The translations under genes were made by a program, and so were the position numbers. From Anaerovibrio lipolyticus (GTDB taxonomy: Bacteria; Bacillota; Negativicutes; Selenomonadales; Selenomonadaceae), in the NCBI RefSeq assembly GCF_021531495.1, contig NZ_JADYTY010000004.1, positions 1 to 64,000 of the forward strand: a DNA stretch of 64,000 nt, read 5' to 3'. The first letter of the stretch is position 1; the number at the start of each line of letters is the position of its first letter. This document shows, piece by piece, positions 55,078 to 63,421 of the stretch. The notes beneath the pieces are model-generated. The model was not told the origin of the DNA. It saw only the letters and a program-made list of their open reading frames with translations, and did not search any database.

Positions 55078-55164
55078 AAGTTTTTTCTGCCTTTTGGGGA
55101 TATGTTGTGTATGTTTTGGAAAAATTCCTCAGAGGCTTTAGCTATTATAAAGGAGAGTTGAAAG

Positions 55165-56004
55165 ATGTTCAAGATTTTGAAGAAGCAGGAGCTTTCTCCT
55201 GGTATTTTTCATTATGACATTGAGGCACCAAGAGTGGCCAAGAAGGCTCAGGCAGGACAGTTTATTGTCCTCAGAGTTGATGAGGATGGGGAAAGAATCC
55301 CACTGACTATTGCGGATTTTGACCGTGAAGCAGGCACTATCACCTTGATTTTCCAGGTAGTAGGCGCTTCTACTAAGATGTTGGCTGCCAAGAATGAAGG
55401 GGATTCTATTGTGGATTTTGCTGGCCCTCTGGGACAGCCATCTGAGATTCACGAGAATATGGGCACCATTGTCTGCATTGGCGGCGGTATTGGTGTTGCT
55501 CCGGTTTATCCTATTGCTAGAGCCATGCATGAGGCAGGCAACAAGGTTATTTCTATTATGGGTGCCAAAACCAAGGATATCCTGATTTTTGAGGACAAAA
55601 TGCGGGCTATTTCTGATGAGGTTTTGATTGCCACCGATGATGGTTCCTATGGTGTCAAGGGCTTTGTTACCACTGCTCTCCAGCAGCTGGTGGATAGAGG
55701 GGAAAAGATTGATCAGGTTACTGCTATCGGCCCTGGCGTTATGATGCGCAGTGTGGTAGAGGCTACCCGTCCTTTGGGTATCAAGACGATTGTTTCCCTG
55801 AACCCGGTTATGGTTGATGGTACTGGTATGTGCGGCGGCTGCCGTGTGCAGGTAGGGGATGAAATGAAATTTGCTTGTGTAGATGGTCCAGAGTTTGATG
55901 GCCATTTGGTAGATTTTGACAGCCTTATGTCCCGCAGCCGGATGTTCCGTCCACAGGAAGCACAGGCCAAGGATCATGTTTGCAATATCGGACTGGGGAG
56001 GTAA
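55165..56004 (+). CDS. nfnA: NfnA-like ferredoxin:NADP+ oxidoreductase alpha subunit
   Basis: The 279-residue flavoprotein has an FAD-binding beta-barrel (QFIVLRVDEDGERIPLTIAD), an NAD-binding fold (IVCIGGGIGVAPVYPIA), and a C-terminal iron-sulfur site. Asp218, Cys223, Cys226 and Cys238 (DGTGMCGGC and FAC) match the Asp-plus-three-Cys [2Fe-2S] pattern of NfnA. With the next gene it would form NfnAB, which bifurcates electrons between NADPH and the pair NADH/ferredoxin. A lone dihydroorotate-dehydrogenase electron-transfer role (PyrK) is less likely because no pyrD is nearby and nfnB follows after 6 bases. Confidence 0.9.
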   Translation: MFKILKKQELSPGIFHYDIEAPRVAKKAQAGQFIVLRVDEDGERIPLTIADFDREAGTITLIFQVVGASTKMLAAKNEGDSIVDFAGPLGQPSEIHENMGTIVCIGGGIGVAPVYPIARAMHEAGNKVISIMGAKTKDILIFEDKMRAISDEVLIATDDGSYGVKGFVTTALQQLVDRGEKIDQVTAIGPGVMMRSVVEATRPLGIKTIVSLNPVMVDGTGMCGGCRVQVGDEMKFACVDGPEFDGHLVDFDSLMSRSRMFRPQEAQAKDHVCNIGLGR

Positions 56005-56010
56005 TGAAAA

Positions 56011-57411
56011 ATGGCATTAGTAATGGAAAAGCACAAGATGCCGGAGCAGGATCCAAAGGTTCGTGCTCGTAATTTTCAGGAGGTAGCACTGGGCTATGAT
56101 GAGGATACTGCTGTAGCTGAGGCAGAGCGCTGCCTTAACTGTAAGGTGCCAAAGTGCCGTCAGGGCTGTCCTGTACAGGTAAATATTCCTGCTTTTATCG
56201 GCAAAATCAAGGAACGGGATTTTGATGCCGCTATAGATATTATCAAGGAGTCCAACTCCCTGCCAGCCGTATGTGGTCGTGTCTGCCCACAGGAGAATCA
56301 GTGCGAGAAGCATTGTATTATGGGTATCAAGGGGGAGCCAGTAGGTATTGGTCGTCTGGAGCGGTTTGTTGCTGACTATCAGTTGGCTAAGAATGAGGAA
56401 ATCAAGCCAATTCAGTTTGCTGAGGATGCTCAGAAGGTAGCTGTTATTGGCGCTGGCCCTTCTGGTTTGTCCTGTGCTGGAGATTTGGCAAAGATGGGCT
56501 ATAAGGTTACTATTTTTGAGGCCCTTCATGTAGCTGGTGGTGTACTTTCCTATGGTATTCCAGAGTTCCGTCTGCCAAAGGATAAAATTGTACGCCGTGA
56601 GGTAGAGAATCTCCAGAAGCTGGGAGTTACCATTGAGGTTAATGCTATTGCTGGCCGTCTCTTTACTGTAGATGAGCTAATGGGTGAAATGGGCTTTGAT
56701 GCTGTATATGTAGGTACTGGTGCTGGCCTGCCTCATTTTATGCATATTCCTGGTGAGAATCTCAACGGTGTATATTCCTCCAATGAGTTCCTGACTCGCT
56801 GCAATCTGATGAAGGCTTATGATTTTCCTAACCATCTGACTCCTATTGCTATCGGCAAGAATGTAGCCGTAGTAGGCGGTGGTAATGTAGCTATGGATGC
56901 TGCTCGTACCTCTCTTCGTCTGGGGGCTGAGAATGTTTATATCGTTTACCGTCGTTCTGAGGCAGAGCTGCCAGCCCGTGCTGAAGAAGTACATCACGCC
57001 AAGGAGGAGGGGATTCAGTTTAAGCTGCTGAACAACCCTGTGGAGATTCTTGGTGATGAAAACGGTTGGGTAAAGGGCTTGAAATGTATCAAGATGGAGC
57101 TGGGAGAGCCTGATGCTTCCGGCCGTCGTCGTCCTGTAGCCATTGAAGGCTCTGAGTTTGAGCTGGATGTGGATACAGTGATCATGGCTATTGGTAATGG
57201 TCCAAACCCAATTGTGGCTTCCACTACTCCTGGTATGGAAACCAATAAGCGGGGCAATATCATAGCTGATGAAGAAACCTGTGCTACCACCAAGGAAGGC
57301 GTATTCGCCGGCGGTGATATTGTAACAGGTGCTGCAACTGTTATTCTGGCAATGGGTGCTGGCAAAAAAGCTGCAGCCGCTATTGACGCATATCTTAAAA
57401 GCAAGAAATAA
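56011..57411 (+). CDS. nfnB: NfnB-like ferredoxin:NADP+ oxidoreductase beta subunit
   Basis: The 466-residue protein has N-terminal cysteine clusters for two [4Fe-4S] centres (CLNCKVPKCRQGC and CGRVCPQENQCEKHC), an FAD fold (AVIGAGPSGLSCAGDLAKMG), and an NAD(P)-binding fold (AVVGGGNVAMDAARTSLRLG), then a late GGDIVTGAATVILAMGAGKKAA. It is homologous to the small subunit of glutamate synthase; the partner NfnA upstream and absence of the large gltB subunit point to NfnB. It is six bases after nfnA and followed by a terminator. It lets the cell convert NADH plus reduced ferredoxin into NADPH, useful to FolD. Confidence 0.92.
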   Translation: MALVMEKHKMPEQDPKVRARNFQEVALGYDEDTAVAEAERCLNCKVPKCRQGCPVQVNIPAFIGKIKERDFDAAIDIIKESNSLPAVCGRVCPQENQCEKHCIMGIKGEPVGIGRLERFVADYQLAKNEEIKPIQFAEDAQKVAVIGAGPSGLSCAGDLAKMGYKVTIFEALHVAGGVLSYGIPEFRLPKDKIVRREVENLQKLGVTIEVNAIAGRLFTVDELMGEMGFDAVYVGTGAGLPHFMHIPGENLNGVYSSNEFLTRCNLMKAYDFPNHLTPIAIGKNVAVVGGGNVAMDAARTSLRLGAENVYIVYRRSEAELPARAEEVHHAKEEGIQFKLLNNPVEILGDENGWVKGLKCIKMELGEPDASGRRRPVAIEGSEFELDVDTVIMAIGNGPNPIVASTTPGMETNKRGNIIADEETCATTKEGVFAGGDIVTGAATVILAMGAGKKAAAAIDAYLKSKK

Positions 57412-57416
57412 GTAAA

Positions 57417-57463
57417 ATGAGGGGTTGTCCTGCTAAGAAATTAGTGGATAGCCCCTTTATTAT
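57417..57463 (+). terminator. Terminator after nfnB
   Basis: GGGGTTGTCC pairs with GGATAGCCCC (two G-U or mismatched positions), then TTTATTATA. It separates the nfn genes from mdh. Confidence 0.72.
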
Positions 57464-57483
57464 AAATTAATTCCAAAATTTGC

Positions 57484-57512
57484 TATACAAGTACATTAAT
57501 ATTTGTTATAAT
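57484..57512 (+). promoter_or_regulatory. mdh promoter
   Basis: TATACA (57484-57489) and a perfect TATAAT (57507-57512) are 17 bases apart. A leader of about 55 bases runs to the GGAGG ribosome site of mdh. Confidence 0.78.
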
Positions 57513-57574
57513 ATCATTAGTTAAAGGACAGATATACTGATGTGTATCTGTAGTATAAAAGGAGGAATTTTTAA

Positions 57575-58528
57575 ATGAAAGTAACAGTTGTAGGCGCAGG
57601 TAATGTAGGAGCAACAGCAGCAAATGTAATTGCCAGCGCAGGTTATGCTAGCGAAGTAGTTCTGCTCGATATCAAAGAGGGCGTTTCCGAAGGTAAGGCT
57701 ATGGATATGATGCAGACTGCACAGATCCTGAACTTCAACACTACTATTACCGGTGTTACCAACGACTATGCAGCTACTGCAGGTTCCAAGGTTGTTGTTA
57801 TCACTTCCGGTATTCCTCGTAAGCCTGGTATGAGCCGTGAGGATTTGATCGGTGTTAACGCTGGTATCGTTGGCAGCGTTATTGAGCAGGCTGTAAAGTA
57901 TTCTCCAGATGCTATCTTCATCGTAATCTCCAACCCAATGGACGCTATGACCTATTTGGCACTGAAGAATTCCGGTCTGCCTAAGAACCACGTAATCGGC
58001 ATGGGCGGTATGCTTGACAGCTCCCGTTTCCGTTATTTCCTGTCCAAGGCTCTCCAGAAGGCTGGCTATCCAGCAACTCCTACCGACATTGAGGGCATGG
58101 TAATCGGTGGTCATAGCGACAAGACCATGGTTCCTCTCGGATCCATTGCTACTTACAAAGGTATCCCTGTATCTCACCTCCTCAGCGAGGCAGAGCTGGA
58201 GGATGCTATTGCACAGACCAAGGTTGGCGGTGCTACTCTGACTAAGCTGCTGGGTACTTCCGCTTGGTACGCTCCTGGTGCTGCTGCAGGCGAGTTGGTT
58301 AAGTCCATCATCACTGATGGCAAGAAGCTGATTCCTTGCTGTGTATATCTCGAGGGCGAGTATGGCGAGGATGATCTCTGCATCGGTGTTCCTGTAATCC
58401 TGGGCGCTGACGGCGTTGAGAAGATCGTTGAGCTGAAGCTGGATGGCGTAGAGAAGGATCGTTTTGCTGAGTCCGTAGCTGCTGCACGTAACACTCAGAA
58501 CAACCTGGGCGACGCTCTGAAGAAGTAA
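57575..58528 (+). CDS. mdh: Malate dehydrogenase (LDH-like type)
   Basis: The 317-residue enzyme interconverts malate and oxaloacetate with NAD. It has the Rossmann glycine motif VVGAGNVGATAAN at residues 5-17, the substrate loop GIPRKPGMSREDL (arginine where lactate dehydrogenase has glutamine), NPMDAMTYLAL, and the active-site IGGHSDKTMVP with its histidine. The strong codon bias (GTT, CTG, CGT, ATC, AAC) is like that of fba and suggests very high expression. In Selenomonas-type fermenters malate dehydrogenase leads to fumarate and succinate or propionate. It is a single-gene transcript with its own promoter and terminator. Confidence 0.96.
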   Translation: MKVTVVGAGNVGATAANVIASAGYASEVVLLDIKEGVSEGKAMDMMQTAQILNFNTTITGVTNDYAATAGSKVVVITSGIPRKPGMSREDLIGVNAGIVGSVIEQAVKYSPDAIFIVISNPMDAMTYLALKNSGLPKNHVIGMGGMLDSSRFRYFLSKALQKAGYPATPTDIEGMVIGGHSDKTMVPLGSIATYKGIPVSHLLSEAELEDAIAQTKVGGATLTKLLGTSAWYAPGAAAGELVKSIITDGKKLIPCCVYLEGEYGEDDLCIGVPVILGADGVEKIVELKLDGVEKDRFAESVAAARNTQNNLGDALKK

Positions 58529-58571
58529 TTAACGTTGCTTCGCAAATTCAATATAGCAAGCTAGCATAACC

Positions 58572-58607
58572 AAAGACCTGCGGAGAAATCTGCAGGTCTT
58601 TTTTTCT
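58572..58607 (+). terminator. Terminator after mdh
   Basis: AGACCTGC and GCAGGTCT pair around GGAGAAATCT, followed by TTTTTTT. Confidence 0.92.
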
Positions 58608-58861
58608 GTCTACACCGACATATGTTAAAAAGAATTTAGCAAAATTTCAACAATGATTAATAATATTTATAAAAGTATTAAATTCTTTTTAGGTATTGTA
58701 AAAGCTATATTAGGAGAGGATAGGAGATAAGGACTGGAAAAAATGGGAAAAATATAGGCAAAAAGTATTAATAAAAGACTTTTTCCAGACGATATATATG
58801 TAAAGGAGTTGAAGGTATGTAAGTAGTTTATTGTTCCCTGGTAGCAAATGAGGTGATTGTC

Positions 58862-59125
58862 ATGATGGGCAAAATTGATAAAGTAAGCAGAATTACAGGT
58901 GTAAAGCTGGATCCCAATAGTCCTTGGCTCCAAAGGCGGCAGCGGGATGGTCAAGGTAATGAGAGAAGCTTTCAGGATATGCTGAAAAACCGTAAGAGCA
59001 GGCTGGAGGCCAATGCCCCAGAAACTGAGGCGGCTACCTGGGAGGGAAATGGAGCTACTCAGTCCTTGTTTTATGAAAAGGGTGTAAATTTGGATTTCTT
59101 TTATCATCAAAGGATTGGAATGTAA
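58862..59125 (+). CDS. Small protein of unknown function upstream of tadA
   Basis: The 87-residue protein is polar, with no signal or transmembrane segment (MGKIDKVSRITGVKLDPN, SFQDMLKNRKSRLEANAPE). It starts at ATG 58862 after GAGG; GTG 58853 in frame is too close. tadA begins immediately after its stop codon, so the two are co-translated. The 255 bases before it (58607-58861) are AT-rich without a gene; TAAT-N15-GACGATAT ending near 58793 resembles a sigma-28 promoter, which would connect it with motility, but the match is imperfect. Function unknown. Confidence 0.6.
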   Translation: MMGKIDKVSRITGVKLDPNSPWLQRRQRDGQGNERSFQDMLKNRKSRLEANAPETEAATWEGNGATQSLFYEKGVNLDFFYHQRIGM

Positions 59126-59632
59126 TTGTATATGCTAGACCATGAGAAATATATGCGCATGGCTCTAAAAGAGGCTGTTAAGGCCTATCAGCAGGGTGAG
59201 ATTCCCATTGGGGCAGTTTTGGTAAACAATGAGGATGGTCAGGTGGTGGCCACTGGCTTTAATCTGAGGGAGCAAACTATGGATGCAACAGCTCACGCAG
59301 AAATGGAGGCCATTCGCAAAGGGTGTCAGGCTCTCCACCGTTGGCGCCTTAGTGGCTGTACATTATACGTAACCATTGAGCCATGTGCTATGTGCGCTGG
59401 GGCATTGGTAAACAGCAGAATAGACAGGCTGGTATATGGCAGTAATGAATCCAAATTTGGAGCTGTAGAGTCTATTTTCAATGTGGTGAACCACAAACTA
59501 TTGAATCACCGCATGGAGGTAGTGGCCGGGGTTTTGGAAGATGAATGCCGTCAGCTGATGAAAAGCTTCTTCCATATGCGACGTTTGCAGAATAAAGCTC
59601 GCAAGCAAAAGCAGCATGAATTGGACTGTTAA
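59126..59632 (+). CDS. tadA: tRNA-specific adenosine deaminase TadA
   Basis: The 168-residue enzyme deaminates adenosine 34 of tRNA-Arg(ACG) to inosine. The zinc and catalytic motifs are intact: THAHAEMEAIR-type HAEMEAIRKG, and EPCAMCAGALVNSRI. KYMRMALKEAVKAYQQGEIP begins the fold. The start is TTG 59126, directly abutting the previous stop codon; ATG 59132 would remove two residues. A strong bidirectional terminator follows. Confidence 0.95.
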   Translation: MYMLDHEKYMRMALKEAVKAYQQGEIPIGAVLVNNEDGQVVATGFNLREQTMDATAHAEMEAIRKGCQALHRWRLSGCTLYVTIEPCAMCAGALVNSRIDRLVYGSNESKFGAVESIFNVVNHKLLNHRMEVVAGVLEDECRQLMKSFFHMRRLQNKARKQKQHELDC

Positions 59633-59647
59633 ATAATTTATCAAAAT

Positions 59648-59686
59648 AAAAATCCCGCTACACTAGGGCAGTGTAGCGGGATTTTT
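59648..59686. terminator. Bidirectional terminator between tadA and the TPR-like gene
   Basis: AAAAATCCCGCTACACT pairs perfectly with AGTGTAGCGGGATTTTT around a short loop, with A and T tracts on both sides. Confidence 0.95.
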
Positions 59687-59697
59687 GTTGGCTGGGA

Positions 59698-60402
59698 TTA
59701 GATATCCCAGTGAATATTGTCTGGGTTTGGGGTGGCCTTGTCGATTTCTGCCATAATCCAGGAAATATTTTCATGCTGAGCCTCAAAGGCAGTTTTTAAT
59801 TTTTCCTGATTAATAGGTGGAATATCCATAGCATGGAGAGCCATATGCATAAAGTCCTTGGCTACCAGTACTACGCCACGCTCTGCGGCCAACTGAGCCT
59901 TGAAGCGATAGCCATAGTAGAGATAGCTGTTGTGAGCCACAGGAATATCCTTGAAAAATCCAATTCTTTCGTCGGCTTCCGCTTCTGCCTCCTCAGTACG
60001 GTTCATGAGGTGAAGCAGATTCCAGCGGTCAGCCCACAGCTCTCCCCGAAGAATGTATTTGTAGAGAAAATCTGATTCCTCAGCAGTTTCCAGAGCGATA
60101 TTGATGTAGTTGAGAGCTTCCTCGTAACGGTTGGCCTCCCGTTCCATTTGGCTGAGATGCTGGAGAGCATAGGTCTTTTCCTCAATGTCCTCAGCGTTTT
60201 CAGGATCTGGTTCCACATCAATTATGGAGTGGAATAGCTCCTTGGCTGCCTCTGGACGGTTCAGCTCCGGCATGGCCAGAAAATGAGCCAATCTAGCTCG
60301 GCAATGCCAATCCTCATAGCCACCGGCGAAAAGCTTTTCCGGTGGGCGGGCATTGGTTTCCAATACGGTATCTACCAGTACATCAAATTGTTCCTTATCC
60401 AT
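59698..60402 (-). CDS. TPR-like soluble protein of unknown function
   Basis: The 234-residue protein is acidic and helical, with repeats of the tetratricopeptide type around residues 80-150 (EEKTYALQHLSQMEREANRY, EEALNYINIALETAEESDFL). No signal peptide, membrane segment or enzyme motif is visible. TPR folds bind partner proteins, but no partner is suggested by the neighbours. The gene is minus-strand and its 3' end faces tadA. The ribosome site on the minus strand is AAGGAG before ATG. It lies 39 bases downstream of the P-type ATPase-like gene and may share its transcript. Confidence 0.72.
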   Translation of the reverse strand: MDKEQFDVLVDTVLETNARPPEKLFAGGYEDWHCRARLAHFLAMPELNRPEAAKELFHSIIDVEPDPENAEDIEEKTYALQHLSQMEREANRYEEALNYINIALETAEESDFLYKYILRGELWADRWNLLHLMNRTEEAEAEADERIGFFKDIPVAHNSYLYYGYRFKAQLAAERGVVLVAKDFMHMALHAMDIPPINQEKLKTAFEAQHENISWIMAEIDKATPNPDNIHWDI

Positions 60403-60441
60403 AGTAAATCTCCTTCAAATTTATATACAATATTTTTGTTA

Positions 60442-61575
60442 TTAATAGCGCAATGGTATCTGATTGGCCAGTAAAACTACAAATCCCACCAGGCTAAGGC
60501 CGATTAATACCAGACCGCCGTAATTGGGCATACTGTCCAGATTGCAGAGGAACAGCAGGGACAAGAGCAGCAGCACATTGACCAGCAGAGCCATAATCCA
60601 GCTGGTGCGTTGGCGCTTTTTTACCATAATAGCAATGTTCTTAGCGGTGGCAATGGTGCCAATGCTATTGGTGTGAATCAGCACATCTGCCATATCCTTG
60701 ACACTTTGCTGGGCGTATTCCAAGGCAAAGCTAATATCACAGCTGCGGAGAGCCCCTTCAAATTTGCTGGTACGGCCAGCAGCAGCAACTACCTGGCCAG
60801 TGGCCTGCTTCAACAGCATTTCCTTGGCTTTTTCCAGATTACTTAGCTGGCTTCGCACTACATCTGCCCCAGAGGCCTTAAGATAGCTTTTGGCGGTGGA
60901 GCGATTGCTGCCACTCATAATCGTGACCTTGATACCGGTTTCCTGCAAAAAGCTGATGTCCCCGGGAATACTGCGTTTTAGCTTGTCCTGCAAGGTAATA
61001 AAGCCACGGCAGAATTTACCGATAGCTACAAAAACAATAATATGTCCCTTGTAGGCCAGTTGATCTGCCTTGGTGTAGATTTCCGCCGGAATATCAATGC
61101 CTTGCTCCTGAAAGAAATCAGCAGAGCCAACGCTAAGAGTCTGGCGGTTCATAAGAGCCTCTGCTCCTCGGCCGTTAACAGGATTGGAGGTGGAAATCTC
61201 TGGCAGTTCCAGTCCTCTAACATGGGCTTCCTCTACAATAGCCTCTGCTATAGGATGATGGATACCTGTTTCAATGGCTGCCGCCAAGGCCAGCAATCTG
61301 GCGGAAGAAATGCCGTTAGGATATATATCTGTAACTTGGGGTACTCCATAGCTGATGGTGCCAGAAAGATTTACTACCAATTCCTGCAGCTGGCTGAGGA
61401 GAGGCAGCTTCTGTCTGTTTTTCAGCACGATTTTCCATTTTCTTAGCAGGCGTCGTACTTGCCAAGGAAAAAGGATTTTTTGCAATCCCAGATTCAACAG
61501 GTTAAAAATTACTAGAATGGCGGCAAATATGATATATATTCTGAAGGGCTGTCCCTCCAGCAGAAGATAGTCCAA
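60442..61575 (-). CDS. P-type ATPase relative lacking catalytic residues
   Basis: The 377-residue protein has one N-terminal helix (about 11-29), then P- and N-domain-like sequence, then two C-terminal helices. NLSGTISYGVPQVTDI (69-84) aligns with the phosphorylation motif DKTGTLTxGxPxVTDI of heavy-metal ATPases, but Asp is Asn. HPIAEAIVEEA keeps the HP motif of the nucleotide domain. MSGSN replaces the TGDN hinge motif and AAAGRTSKF the GDGxNDAPA motif. The actuator domain (TGES) and the metal-binding helices are missing. It cannot pump; binding nucleotide or acting as a regulator is possible. The start is taken as TTG 61575 after AGAGGGTGAT; the open frame runs further up. The start is the least certain part. 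Confidence 0.75.
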   Translation of the reverse strand: MDYLLLEGQPFRIYIIFAAILVIFNLLNLGLQKILFPWQVRRLLRKWKIVLKNRQKLPLLSQLQELVVNLSGTISYGVPQVTDIYPNGISSARLLALAAAIETGIHHPIAEAIVEEAHVRGLELPEISTSNPVNGRGAEALMNRQTLSVGSADFFQEQGIDIPAEIYTKADQLAYKGHIIVFVAIGKFCRGFITLQDKLKRSIPGDISFLQETGIKVTIMSGSNRSTAKSYLKASGADVVRSQLSNLEKAKEMLLKQATGQVVAAAGRTSKFEGALRSCDISFALEYAQQSVKDMADVLIHTNSIGTIATAKNIAIMVKKRQRTSWIMALLVNVLLLLSLLFLCNLDSMPNYGGLVLIGLSLVGFVVLLANQIPLRY

Positions 61576-61646
61576 AAAAATCACCCTCTTAGAAAAGTAT
61601 ATTACTAAAATATTATCCTTTTCTTGGGAAGAAAAGTCAATAATAC

Positions 61647-61675
61647 TTGCTGAAAAGCTAAAAAATTGGTAGAAT
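61647..61675 (+). promoter_or_regulatory. ispE promoter
   Basis: TTGCTG (61647-61652) and TAGAAT (61670-61675) are 17 bases apart. The promoter faces ispE and lies back to back with the start of the P-type ATPase-like gene. Confidence 0.65.
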
Positions 61676-61720
61676 TTATAAGCGATAAGTAAATTTCGAC
61701 CAATGGGATGTGGGGATACA

Positions 61721-62587
61721 TTGCTAACTTTAAGTGCGAATGCAAAGATTAATCTAACCCTTGATATTCTTGGCACCAGAGAGGATGGATATCATGAGGT
61801 GGCTATGATCATGCAGGAAATTTCTCTGCATGATACTTTGAGCATGGGGAAAATTAATCAGGGTATTAGTTTGACCATTGTTATTGAGGGCCAGCAGGGA
61901 ACCCTGCAGGCAGATGAAAGCAATCTCTGCTGGAAGGCTGCAGCTCTGGTACAAAAGGAATACAATTTGCAGGAGGGTGTGGAGATTCACCTTACCAAGA
62001 GGATTCCTATGGCAGCTGGCTTGGCTGGAGGCTCCGCCGATGCTGCGGCTGTGTTGAAGGGCATGAATTATCTTTTCCGGCTGGGGATGACAGAGGCAAG
62101 GCTCTGTGAGTTGGGAGCAAGATTAGGCTCTGATATTCCTTTCTGTATTATGGGAGGCACCATGCTGGCTACCGGCCGAGGAGAGATTTTGACCAGATTG
62201 CCTAGTTTCCCGAGACTTAGTGTGGTTTTGGCCAAGCCACCGGTAGATGTATCAACGGCTTGGGCTTACAAAACCTATGATGCAGGCTATGATGGTCCTC
62301 ATCCTGATAATGAGGCTATGTTGGAGGCTATTCATGGGGGAGATGCTCACAAGGCAGCTGGTTTGCTGTGTAATGTGCTGGAGGGTGTTACAGAGACTGA
62401 ACATCCTGTGATAGCAGATTACAAAAGGCTTATGATGGAGCATGGGGCTATGGCCAGTATGATGTCTGGCAGCGGTCCAACAGTTTTTGGTCTGGTAAGA
62501 GAAAAGCAGCAGGCATGGCATTTGGCAGATACACTGAAGAAATACGATGGTGAAGCCGGTGTCTTTGTGGCTGAGACTTTGGGTTAA
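61721..62587 (+). CDS. ispE: 4-diphosphocytidyl-2-C-methyl-D-erythritol kinase IspE
   Basis: The 288-residue GHMP kinase phosphorylates CDP-methylerythritol in the non-mevalonate isoprenoid pathway. It begins LTLSANAKINLTLDILGTRE, with DGYHEV, and has the ATP-binding PMAAGLAGGSADAAA, SDIPFCIMGG and MSGSGPTVFGL. The start TTG 61721 gives the usual N-terminus and follows GGGG by five bases; ATG 61703 is the alternative with six extra residues. Isoprenoid units from this pathway feed the polyprenyl synthase at 48.1 kb. It precedes a GntR gene by 33 bases. Confidence 0.95.
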   Translation: MLTLSANAKINLTLDILGTREDGYHEVAMIMQEISLHDTLSMGKINQGISLTIVIEGQQGTLQADESNLCWKAAALVQKEYNLQEGVEIHLTKRIPMAAGLAGGSADAAAVLKGMNYLFRLGMTEARLCELGARLGSDIPFCIMGGTMLATGRGEILTRLPSFPRLSVVLAKPPVDVSTAWAYKTYDAGYDGPHPDNEAMLEAIHGGDAHKAAGLLCNVLEGVTETEHPVIADYKRLMMEHGAMASMMSGSGPTVFGLVREKQQAWHLADTLKKYDGEAGVFVAETLG

Positions 62588-62620
62588 TTTTTTATTTTAG
62601 AATAAAAGGATTTGAGTTTA

Positions 62621-63325
62621 ATGGAAAAAAAGCTGACACCTATTAAATTGGATAGTTATCAGCCTTTGCGGGAGGTTGTGTGTGAAACCCTTCGGGATGC
62701 TATCCGCAAAGGTGTACTAGCTCCTGGCGAGCGGTTGATGGAAATCCAGCTGGCAGAGGAACTGGGGGTAAGCCGTACTCCTGTTAGAGAGGCTATCCGC
62801 AAGCTGGAGCTGGAAGGATATGTCATTATGATGCCTCGCCGTGGTACTTATGTGGCCAATCTTTCTATTCGTGATGTGAATGAGGTATTTGAGATTCGTA
62901 CCTCTTTGGATTCTCTGGCCAGCGGTCTTGCTGCGGAGCGCATTACTGATGAGGAGTTGGAGCATTTGCAGCGCTTGTTGGTGTCCATTGGTGAGTACAT
63001 TGAGGAAGGGGATATGGATAAAATCGTGGAAACTGATATGGAGTTCCATGATTTGCTGTATCAGGCCAGCCGTAATTCCCGCTTAGTAGGCATTATCTTT
63101 AATCTGCGGGAACAGCTGACCAGATTCAGATCCACCTCTATGTCTTATCCGGGGCGTTTACAGGCAACTCATGAGGAACATTGCCGTATTGTAGAGGCTA
63201 TTGCCAAGGGGGATGTTAAGGAAGCCCAGGCGGCAGCAGAGTACCATATGGAGCAGGCAGAGCATACTCTCCTGGCCAGCATGGAGGAATTGAAGAAAAA
63301 GGCTGGCGGCAAAGCTGGTAAATAA
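62621..63325 (+). CDS. GntR-family transcriptional regulator with FCD domain
   Basis: The 234-residue protein has an N-terminal winged helix (ERLMEIQLAEELGVSRTPVR, EAIRKLELEGYVIMMPRRGT) and a C-terminal all-helical FCD ligand domain (EVFEIRTSLDSLASGLAAER, with metal-binding D-x-x-x-H type residues DMEFHDLLYQAS). Members of this FadR subfamily sense small organic acids, but the ligand is unknown here. The start is ATG 62621 after AAAGGA. ispE-GntR-glmU is a common gene order in Firmicutes. No operator half-sites were recognised. Confidence 0.92.
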   Translation: MEKKLTPIKLDSYQPLREVVCETLRDAIRKGVLAPGERLMEIQLAEELGVSRTPVREAIRKLELEGYVIMMPRRGTYVANLSIRDVNEVFEIRTSLDSLASGLAAERITDEELEHLQRLLVSIGEYIEEGDMDKIVETDMEFHDLLYQASRNSRLVGIIFNLREQLTRFRSTSMSYPGRLQATHEEHCRIVEAIAKGDVKEAQAAAEYHMEQAEHTLLASMEELKKKAGGKAGK

Positions 63326-63421
63326 AAAGGCTGATACCTGTCACGAGACAGGATTTGCAGGATAGCTGGGGAAAGCCCCGAAATTGCTATCAATATGAAT
63401 ATATTTTTTGGAGGCAATCAA

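Noticed and set aside
56011-57411. Annotation as glutamate synthase small subunit
   Set aside because: The large subunit gene is absent and an NfnA-type partner lies six bases upstream, so NfnB is the better call.
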